Position numbers and translations under genes: made by a program
NCBI RefSeq assembly: GCF_000230895.2
Contig: NC_016604.1
Location: 4,588,001-4,652,000 of the forward strand
Origin: Mycolicibacterium rhodesiae NBB3
GTDB lineage: Bacteria > Actinomycetota > Actinomycetes > Mycobacteriales > Mycobacteriaceae
Direction of reading: 5' to 3'
Length of the DNA stretch: 64,000 nt
The notes under the pieces: model-generated
Seen by the model: the letters and a program-made list of their open reading frames with translations, nothing else
Databases searched by the model: none
What the model was told of the DNA's origin: nothing
Part shown: piece by piece, positions 25,774 to 32,151 of the stretch
Layout: each line of letters opens with the position of its first letter
Position numbering within the stretch: the stretch's first letter is position 1

Positions 25774-26960
25774 GCACCAACGAGAAGCCGATGAGCCTGT
25801 CCGACAAGTTGATGGCGCCCGGCGACGGGCTTCGTCGGTGGTGGGATCGGCTGTCGCGCGTTCAGAAATGGGGCTTCGGCGTCATCGGCTTCGGGCTGCT
25901 GGCGTTGCTGCCGTTGTTCCCGCCGCCGTTCCTGAACACGCCGAACATCAGCTTCGGTGGCACGATGGCGCAGTTCGCGATGGTGGCGATCATCGCGATC
26001 GGCCTGAACGTGGTTGTCGGCCAGACCGGTCTGCTGGACCTCGGCTACGTCGGGTTCTACGCCGTCGGCGCCTACACTGTCGCGCTGCTGACGAGCCCGA
26101 ACAGCCCGTGGAATCAGCTGGGTCCCACCGGCTGGTTCCACGAGTCCTGGGCGTGGCTGGCGTGTGTGCCGCTGGCGATGGCCATCACAGCCCTGTCCGG
26201 TCTGATCCTCGGCACGCCGACCCTACGGCTTCGCGGTGACTACCTGGCCATCGTCACGCTCGGGTTCGGCGAGATCATCCGGCTGCTCGCCGACAACCTC
26301 TCCGACATCACCAACGGCCCCCGCGGCCTGAACGAGGTGGCCTATCCGCGCGTCGGACAGAGCGAACGCTTGCCCGACGGGGTGTTCTCCAGCGGGAACT
26401 CGATGGGTGACGCCAACTACGGCACGTGGTGGTTCTGGCTCGGCATCGTGATGATCGTCATCATCCTGCTGCTGGTCGGCAATTTGGAGCGCAGCCGGGT
26501 CGGACGCGCCTGGGTCGCCGTCCGCGAAGACGAGGACGCCGCGGAAGTGATGGGCGTCAACACCTTCAAGTTCAAGCTGTGGGCGTTCGTGATCGGCGCC
26601 GCTATCGGCGGATTGTCCGGCGCGCTGTATGCCGGCCAGGTGCAGTTCGTCGCACCGCCGACGTTCAACATCATCAACTCGATGCTGTTCCTGTGCGCCG
26701 TGGTGCTCGGCGGGCAGGGCAACAAGCTGGGTGTCGTGTTCGGTGCGTTCATCATCGTCTATCTACCGAATCGGCTGCTGGGCGTGGAGTTCCTGGGTAT
26801 CAACCTCGGGGACCTCAAGTACCTGTTCTTCGGGATGGCGCTCGTCGCGTTGATGATCTTCCGGCCTCAGGGCCTGTTCCCCGCACGCCAGCAGCTTCTC
26901 GCCTACGGCAAGGCAGCGCGGGAGTTCCTGCGGTCGCCGGAGAAGGAGTCGGCGAAATGA
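25770..26960 (+). CDS. livM: Branched-chain amino-acid ABC permease LivM
   Basis: 396 residues; ATG overlaps the livH stop by 4 nt. LivM-type permease with the hallmark VVGQTGLLDLGYVGFYAVGA and the contact loop VGRAWVAVREDEDAAEVMGV. The N-terminal ~40 residues are a soluble extension (LSDKLMAPGDGLRRWWDRLS) not needed for the fold. A further ATGA overlap joins it to livG. It should pair with LivH in the membrane. Confidence 0.95.
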   Translation: MSTNEKPMSLSDKLMAPGDGLRRWWDRLSRVQKWGFGVIGFGLLALLPLFPPPFLNTPNISFGGTMAQFAMVAIIAIGLNVVVGQTGLLDLGYVGFYAVGAYTVALLTSPNSPWNQLGPTGWFHESWAWLACVPLAMAITALSGLILGTPTLRLRGDYLAIVTLGFGEIIRLLADNLSDITNGPRGLNEVAYPRVGQSERLPDGVFSSGNSMGDANYGTWWFWLGIVMIVIILLLVGNLERSRVGRAWVAVREDEDAAEVMGVNTFKFKLWAFVIGAAIGGLSGALYAGQVQFVAPPTFNIINSMLFLCAVVLGGQGNKLGVVFGAFIIVYLPNRLLGVEFLGINLGDLKYLFFGMALVALMIFRPQGLFPARQQLLAYGKAAREFLRSPEKESAK

Positions 26961-27784
26961 GCATCGAGGAACTGGCAGGCGTCCACCGCGACATCGAGGC
27001 GGCCGAAGGCGAGACGCTGCTGCAGACAAAGGATTTGACGGTCAAGTTCGGTGGCCTCACCGCGCTGGACTCGGTGACGTTCGACATCCGCCGCGGCGAG
27101 ATCCTCGGCATGATCGGCCCGAACGGCGCGGGAAAGACCACCTGCTTCAACGCGATCACCGGCGTGTACCGGCCGACGTCCGGCACGGTCACGTTCGACG
27201 GTGCTCCGCTGGGTCGCATCAAGCGCCATCAGATCACCCGGCGGGGGATTGCACGGACCTTCCAGAACATCCGGCTGTGGGGCGAGATGACCGCGCTGGA
27301 GAATGTCATGGTCGGTACAGACGCGCGGCATTTCACATCGGTGCCGGGTGCACTGGTGCGCACGCCACGCCATCGTCGCGAGGAGCGCTCGGCGATCGAA
27401 CGCTCGGCGGCTCTACTGCATTTCGTGGGGATCGCCCATCGCGGCGAGGAGAAGGCCAAGAACCTGCCCTACGGCGATCAACGGCGGCTGGAGATCGCGA
27501 GAGCACTGGCCACCGAGCCCAAGCTGCTCTGCCTCGACGAGCCCGCCGCCGGCTTCAACCCGCGCGAGAAGGCTGCGCTGATCGAGCTGATCCAGAAGAT
27601 CCGCGACGACGGCTACACGGTGCTGCTCATCGAGCACGACATGCGCCTGGTCATGGGGGTGACCGACCGCATCGTCGTGCTGGAGTTCGGCCGCAAGATC
27701 GCCGACGGCCTGCCGGCCGACATCCGCGAAGACCCGAAGGTGATCGCGGCATACCTGGGGGTACCCGATGACGACAGCCAATGA
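26957..27784 (+). CDS. livG: Branched-chain amino-acid ABC ATPase LivG
   Basis: 275 residues starting at ATG 26957 in the livM stop overlap; a longer open frame upstream is out of frame with livM and not used. ABC ATPase with Walker A GPNGAGKTT, a LivG-type signature NLPYGDQRRLEIARAL, Walker B LLCLDEPAAGFNPRE and H-loop LLIEHDMRLV. The C-terminal BCA_ABC extension (ADGLPADIREDPKVIAAYLG) is typical. The signature is YGDQ rather than the common SGGQ, which is normal in LivG. Confidence 0.95.
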   Translation: MSIEELAGVHRDIEAAEGETLLQTKDLTVKFGGLTALDSVTFDIRRGEILGMIGPNGAGKTTCFNAITGVYRPTSGTVTFDGAPLGRIKRHQITRRGIARTFQNIRLWGEMTALENVMVGTDARHFTSVPGALVRTPRHRREERSAIERSAALLHFVGIAHRGEEKAKNLPYGDQRRLEIARALATEPKLLCLDEPAAGFNPREKAALIELIQKIRDDGYTVLLIEHDMRLVMGVTDRIVVLEFGRKIADGLPADIREDPKVIAAYLGVPDDDSQ

Positions 27785-28523
27785 CGACACGCCTGACGAC
27801 AGGCCGGTGTTGCTCGAGGTGCGTGACCTCGTCGTGCAGTACGGGCGGATCCGCGCGCTGCACGGAATCTCGTTGCAGGTGCGCGAAGGCGAGCTGGTGA
27901 CACTGCTCGGTTCCAACGGTGCGGGCAAGACGACGACGATGCGTGCGATCTCGGGTCTGCTGCCGTTGACGTCGGGCTCGGTGTGGTTCGACGGTGAAGA
28001 CATCTCGAAGGTGAAGGCTCACCACAGGGCGATCCGGGGTCTGGTGCAGGCCCCTGAGGGTCGTGGTGTGTTTCCCGGCATGACGGTGATCGAGAACCTC
28101 GAAATGGGCTGTTACGGAAGAAAGTTCGCCACGAAGGTCGAACACGATGAACGGCTCGACTGGGTGCTGGAGACGTTTCCCCGGCTGGCGGAACGCCGCA
28201 ACCAAGTCGGCGGGACGCTCTCGGGTGGTGAGCAGCAGATGCTGGCGATCGGCCGCGCGTTGATGGCCCGACCGCGGGTGTTGCTGCTCGACGAGCCCTC
28301 GATGGGCCTGGCGCCGATGGTGATATCGCAGATCTTCAAGATCATCGCCGAGATCAATGCCGGGGGGACGACGGTGCTGCTGGTCGAGCAGAACGCGCAG
28401 CAGGCGCTCAGCCGTTCCGACCGCGCCTACATCCTGGAGACCGGTGAGGTCACCCGGACCGGCGATGCGCGGGAACTGTTGGCGGACAACAGTATTCGTG
28501 CCGCCTACCTCGGCGTCGCCTAG
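27768..28523 (+). CDS. livF: Branched-chain amino-acid ABC ATPase LivF
   Basis: 251 residues; starts 17 nt before livG ends. Second ATPase of the Liv transporter: Walker A GSNGAGKTT, Q-loop VQAPEGRGVFPGMTV, signature LSGGEQQMLAIGRAL, Walker B VLLLDEPSMGLAP and H-loop LLVEQNAQQAL. This signature identifies LivF. Last gene of livJHMGF; a long palindrome 10 nt downstream could form the terminator. Confidence 0.95.
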   Translation: MTTANDDTPDDRPVLLEVRDLVVQYGRIRALHGISLQVREGELVTLLGSNGAGKTTTMRAISGLLPLTSGSVWFDGEDISKVKAHHRAIRGLVQAPEGRGVFPGMTVIENLEMGCYGRKFATKVEHDERLDWVLETFPRLAERRNQVGGTLSGGEQQMLAIGRALMARPRVLLLDEPSMGLAPMVISQIFKIIAEINAGGTTVLLVEQNAQQALSRSDRAYILETGEVTRTGDARELLADNSIRAAYLGVA

Positions 28524-28533
28524 CCTGTTCAAC

Positions 28534-28595
28534 CGCCGAAACTACGGTTTGTGACGGAATTCGGCCGATCTTCGTCAGAAACCGTAGTCTCGGCG
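28534..28595. repeat. Dispersed palindromic element, copy A
   Basis: Two arms of about 25 nt flank an 11-nt centre. The left arm begins CGCCGAAACTACGGTTT, and the right arm read on the other strand begins CGCCGAGACTACGGTTT, continuing TGACG-AA in both. It lies exactly between the convergent ends of livF and the broken SMP-30 gene, so it can act as a two-way terminator. Related copies are at 55816-55873 and 62011-62072. Confidence 0.8.
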
Positions 28596-28599
28596 CGCG

Positions 28600-29436
28600 T
28601 CAGGGCGATCCCACGCCCGGCACGTCGACCCTCGCCTGCATGATCCACCCTGTGGATTCGCCATTGACCAGGCCTTCGAGGGTGGCGTCGTCGACGATCA
28701 TGTACAGCGTGCGCCCGTCGGCGCCGCCGAGGGCAGGTGCGACCGACCAGCCCCGCTCTATCTCGACGCGATGCGTGATCTCGCCACCGCTGACCACCCG
28801 AAGGAACTCGCCGGAGTCGTAGCAGCCGACCCACACTGCGCCCTCGGCGTCGACGCACAGGCCGTCGGGGTGTCGCTCTGGGCCGAGATCAGCGAATAGG
28901 CTTGGCGCACCAAGACTTCCGTCGACTTCGATCGGATAGGCGAGGATCCGCGAGCCGTTGAGATCGTTGACCACGAGCGTCGGTCCGTCGGGCATGAGGC
29001 CGAGGCCGTTGGGCACGGACAGCCCTGATGCGACGATGCGCACTGTGCCGTCGGAGGCGACCAGGCCGATCCCGTCGCCTTCAGTCCGGTACAGATCGAC
29101 GAACACCAGCCCATCGGCGGTGACGAGTAGGTCGTTGGTCGACTACGCGAGATCGCTGACGTCGAATGTCGCCGTGATGCTCCCGTCCGTGTCAACGTGA
29201 TAAATCTTCGGCTCCATGAGCGCCGACACCACCAGCGTGCCGTCCGGGAGCCAGCCCAGACCGGACGCCTTGGGGACTTCGGCTTCCACCCTCAGGTCGC
29301 CGGCATCGCTCGCCGAACACACCGTGTTGCTGAACCCGTCGGTGAACCACAGTCGCCCGTCGCGCCAACGGGGCCCCTCGCCGTAGGCGATCCCCTCGAT
29401 GAAGGGCAGCGCTACAACGGCGTCGGGTGTTGCCAT
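28600..29436 (-). pseudogene. SMP-30/gluconolactonase-like gene with an internal stop
   Basis: Reading on the minus strand, residues 1-97 (MATPDAVVALPFIEGIAYGE to FDVSDLA) are followed by TAG at 29143-29145, and the same frame then continues without a break for about 180 residues (STNDLLVTADGLVFVDLYR to the TGA at 28600). Both halves belong to one SMP-30/LRE beta-propeller: GEGPRWRDGRLWFTD in the first; GLSVPNGLGLMPDG and HPDGLCVDAEGAVWVGCYD, with metal-binding type residues, in the second. Full length would be 278 codons, normal for the family. The stop is a single codon change with no frameshift, so the loss is recent, a sequencing error, or a read-through case. Confidence 0.85.
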
Positions 29437-29445
29437 CGCGCGAAT

Positions 29446-30675
29446 CTACCGCGCGACGACCACCGAGGAGCCGTGTCCGAACAATCCCTGGTTGGCGGTG
29501 ACGCCGACCTTGGCGCCCTCGACCTGTCGGCCGGTGGCCTGTCCCTTGAGCTGCCAGGTGAGTTCGCAGACCTGCGCAATCGCCTGTGCCGGAATGGCTT
29601 CACCGAAGCAGGCGAGACCGCCCGACGCGTTGACGGGGATCTTGCCTCCGATGGTCGTCGCACCGCTGCGCAACAACTTCTCGGCCTCACCTTTGGGGCA
29701 CAGCCCGAGGTGCTCGTACCAGTCCAACTCCAGCGCGGTCGACAGGTCGTAGACCTCGGCGAGGCTCAGGTCTTCCGGCCCGATGCCCGCTTCGGCGTAG
29801 GCCGCGTCGAGGATCTGATCCTTGAACACCCGGTCGGGTGCCGGCACCGCCGCGGTGGAATCCGTTGCAATGTCGGGCAATTCGGGCAGATGCTGAGGAT
29901 ACTGCGGTGTCTGAAGACTGACCGCGCGCACTGAAGGCACGCCTTCCAGCGACCCGAGATGCTTCTCGGCGAACGATTTACTCGCGACGATCAAAGCGGC
30001 CGCGCCGTCGGACGTGGCGCAGATGTCCAGCAGCCGAAGGGGATCGGAGACGACAGGGCTGGCGAGGACGTCGTCGACCGAGCTCTCCTTGCGGTACCTG
30101 GCGTTCGGATTGTCCAGCCCGTGCTTGGCGTTCTTCACCTTCACCTGGGCGAAATCCTCGAGCGTTGCACCGTAGAGGTCCATCCGCCGACGCGCCAGCA
30201 GCGCGAAGTACACCGTGTTCGTCGCGCCGATCAGGTGGAAGCGCTGCCAGTCGGGATCGTTCTTGCGTTCGCCGCCCACCGGCGCGAAGAAACCCTTGGG
30301 GGTGGTGTCCGCGCCGATCACCAGTGCAACATCGCAGAAGCCCGCGAGAATCTGAGCGCGCGCACTCTGCAGCGCCTGCGAGCCGCTGGCACAAGCCGCG
30401 TAGCTGGACGTGACGGGAACGCCGTTCCAGCCCAGCTTCTGCGCGAACGTCGCGCCCGCGACGAATCCCGGATAACCGTTGCGGATGGTGTCGGCACCCG
30501 CGACGAGCTGAATCTGGCGCCAGTCCAGGCCGGCCTCTGCGAGTGCGGCGCGGGCGGCGACGACGCCGTACTCGGTGAAGTCGCGACCCCACTTACCCCA
30601 CGGATGCATTCCCGCACCCAGGATGTACACCGGATCGGGGCTGGATGTCGCCGCCGGAGCGGCTCCGGGACTCAT
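29446..30675 (-). CDS. Thiolase-fold lipid-transfer protein (Ltp-like, Rv1627c-like)
   Basis: 409 residues from ATG 30675, overlapping the upstream DUF35 stop as ATGA. Thiolase superfamily, SCP-x/Ltp branch: the nucleophile-region cysteine is present in YAACASGSQALQSA. The C-terminal thiolase motif reads NASGGLACFGEAIPAQA, so the usual GHP histidine motif is missing (GEA instead). Ltp proteins that pair with DUF35 partners act as aldolases in steroid side-chain breakdown (Ltp2 with the ChsH2 DUF35 domain). Here a DUF35 gene is coupled directly upstream, which supports an acyl-CoA lyase or related role rather than classic thiolysis. A KstR-type operator precedes the pair. Confidence 0.9.
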   Translation of the reverse strand: MSPGAAPAATSSPDPVYILGAGMHPWGKWGRDFTEYGVVAARAALAEAGLDWRQIQLVAGADTIRNGYPGFVAGATFAQKLGWNGVPVTSSYAACASGSQALQSARAQILAGFCDVALVIGADTTPKGFFAPVGGERKNDPDWQRFHLIGATNTVYFALLARRRMDLYGATLEDFAQVKVKNAKHGLDNPNARYRKESSVDDVLASPVVSDPLRLLDICATSDGAAALIVASKSFAEKHLGSLEGVPSVRAVSLQTPQYPQHLPELPDIATDSTAAVPAPDRVFKDQILDAAYAEAGIGPEDLSLAEVYDLSTALELDWYEHLGLCPKGEAEKLLRSGATTIGGKIPVNASGGLACFGEAIPAQAIAQVCELTWQLKGQATGRQVEGAKVGVTANQGLFGHGSSVVVAR

Positions 30676-31109
30676 GAGGCAATCCTCCAGGCATGCACGA
30701 CGCGCTCGACGCCGTCGTCGTCGACGAACAGCGGCATGGTGGTCAATTCCATCTCGATACCGACCTTCAGATCGGCGGCCAGCGTGCCCTCGACAACCTT
30801 GCCCAACACGATCAGGCCCTCGTCGGCCAACTGAACAGCGGCGACGGCGAACGGCTCGAAAGGATCCGGCGACGGATACGGAGGCGGTGGGGCATAACGG
30901 TTCTCGGTGTAGCTCCACAGCGTCCCGCGCCGCGACAGCGGCACCTGGGCCAGCTCGTCGCCCTCACAGGCGGGATTGGGGCAGTTGTTGGCGCGCGGCG
31001 GGAACACGAACGTCCCGCACAGATGGCACTTGCTGCCGATCAGATACGCGGCGCCCGATTCGTCGGTCGCGAACCACCCCTCGACCGCGGGCTGAGTTGA
31101 TGCTGACAC
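30672..31109 (-). CDS. DUF35 OB-fold protein with zinc ribbon (Rv1628c-like)
   Basis: 145 residues from GTG 31109 (VSASTQPAVEGWF). An upstream start at 31163 would place 18 codons across the operator at 31141-31154 and is rejected. The N-terminal rubredoxin-like ribbon has CHLCGTFVFPPRANNCPNPAC, four Cys that should bind zinc. The OB-fold follows (GTLWSYTENRYAPPPPYP, then PFAVAAVQLADEGLIVLGKV). DUF35 proteins partner with thiolase-fold enzymes on acyl-CoA substrates. Overlaps its partner gene by 4 nt. Confidence 0.92.
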   Translation of the reverse strand: MSASTQPAVEGWFATDESGAAYLIGSKCHLCGTFVFPPRANNCPNPACEGDELAQVPLSRRGTLWSYTENRYAPPPPYPSPDPFEPFAVAAVQLADEGLIVLGKVVEGTLAADLKVGIEMELTTMPLFVDDDGVERVVHAWRIAS

Positions 31110-31140
31110 GCGGTCAGCGTAACGAACCCGATCGTGGAAC

Positions 31141-31154
31141 TGAAACGTGTTCCA
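31141..31154. promoter_or_regulatory. KstR-type operator of the thiolase/DUF35 operon
   Basis: TGAAACGTGTTCCA fits the KstR consensus TNNAACNNGTTNNA at every fixed position. It lies 32-45 nt upstream of the DUF35 start, inside a wider imperfect palindrome (GGAAC ... GTTCC). KstR represses cholesterol catabolic genes in mycobacteria. Sequence match only; binding is not shown. Confidence 0.75.
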
Positions 31155-31271
31155 GTTCCGCACGTCTTTCTGGGGAGGATCTGCTAATTGGGATCGGTAG
31201 CCGCGGCCACGGTCTGTACTGAGTGCATCGGCACTGCCAATGAGGCGGGCCCACGAAATTGGAGGCCATCA

Positions 31272-31649
31272 ATGGGATTTTTCGACAAGGCAAAGCTGGC
31301 CGCACAGCAGGCAAGTCAGGCATTCGCCCCGCCGCAGAACGACGGGCAGGTGCACGTCAAGGGCGCCGGCCTGATCGACCCCGCCATCCTGGGTGGACCG
31401 TCGACCCGCTCGGTCGCCGCAGACGACCCGATCTGGCAGCCGATCAATGGCATCTCGCTGCAGGATTACGCCGAGTTGGCCCGTGACGCGCAGGCCCGGG
31501 GCATCAACAACGAAGCGGGCATGATCACCCTCGCCCAGGAGCGCGGCTGGGATCCCGCCGATACCAAAGCGGCGCTGGACGGCTGGGTGCAGCGGATGGG
31601 CCAGTCGATGGCCGTCGGGCAACAGTTCCGCAAATTCCTCGGCTACTGA
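31272..31649 (+). CDS. Small protein of unknown function
   Basis: 125 residues from ATG 31272, with GGAGG nine bases upstream. No signal peptide or membrane helix. An N-terminal amphipathic stretch (MGFFDKAKLAAQQASQAF) is followed by a linker and a helical C-terminal part (DYAELARDAQARGINNEAGM, then DTKAALDGWVQRMGQ). I do not recognise a named family. The next gene, also unknown, begins 15 nt downstream, so the two are an operon and probably act together; polA follows. Confidence 0.8.
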   Translation: MGFFDKAKLAAQQASQAFAPPQNDGQVHVKGAGLIDPAILGGPSTRSVAADDPIWQPINGISLQDYAELARDAQARGINNEAGMITLAQERGWDPADTKAALDGWVQRMGQSMAVGQQFRKFLGY

Positions 31650-31664
31650 TCGAGGTCGATCAGC

Positions 31665-32102
31665 ATGCCCAACCCGTTCAAGGACTGGGCGCGGATGTAC
31701 GGCGCCAACAAGCAGTACCTGGAGTCTCAGGGCCGCCCGTCGTCGTTCTTCGGCCAGATCGGGGACATCCCCAACCGCATCCATGAGGCAGCCGATGCCA
31801 GTGAGATCGGCGTGAAGATGATGCGCCATTCACAGCTGACGAACGGTGGCGGACTGCCCGCCACGGTCACGGTCGAAGGCGTCTGGCAAGTCGGTTCCTA
31901 CCTGAACATGTCGCCCGTTGTGCGCATCCAGGGACGGGTGCAGCGCGAGGACGGCACCCCGCAGTACGGCGCTGTCTTCGACGAGGTCGTCGCGCAGATG
32001 CACAACGGGCGGTTGCAGCCGGGCTCGACGCTCGCAGTGTTCGTCGACCCACAGAATCCAGTCGACATGGCAATCGACTGGATCCGCACCGGCCAGATCT
32101 AG
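31665..32102 (+). CDS. Small protein of unknown function, partner of the preceding gene
   Basis: 145 residues from ATG 31665. The N-terminal half is helical (FKDWARMYGANKQYLESQGR). The C-terminal half looks like a small beta domain: LPATVTVEGVWQVGSYLNMS, PVVRIQGRVQ, FDEVVAQMHNGRLQPGSTLA and VFVDPQNPVDMAIDW. It has no signal peptide or helix long enough for the membrane. The beta part resembles short modules that follow membrane anchors in other actinobacterial proteins, but I cannot assign a function. Sits between the first small gene and polA. Confidence 0.8.
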   Translation: MPNPFKDWARMYGANKQYLESQGRPSSFFGQIGDIPNRIHEAADASEIGVKMMRHSQLTNGGGLPATVTVEGVWQVGSYLNMSPVVRIQGRVQREDGTPQYGAVFDEVVAQMHNGRLQPGSTLAVFVDPQNPVDMAIDWIRTGQI

Positions 32103-32138
32103 GAGGTGCGGCGGCTACAGCGTGTCACTGCCGGTGCA

Positions 32139-32144
32139 TAGAGT
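32139..32144 (+). promoter_or_regulatory. -10 element of polA, probably leaderless
   Basis: TAGAGT ends 7 nt before the GTG start of polA at 32152. No Shine-Dalgarno sequence lies between. The transcript probably begins at the start codon. Inferred from spacing only. Confidence 0.45.
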
Positions 32145-32151
32145 TAGGGCC

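Noticed and set aside
31110..31163. Earlier start for the DUF35 gene at 31163
   Set aside because: It would translate through the KstR-type operator and promoter; GTG 31109 is better placed.
31188..31200. 13-mer TTGGGATCGGTAG repeated at 63274-63286 upstream of two plus-strand genes
   Set aside because: A shared 13-mer is expected by chance many times in 64 kb, and no common -10 box follows.
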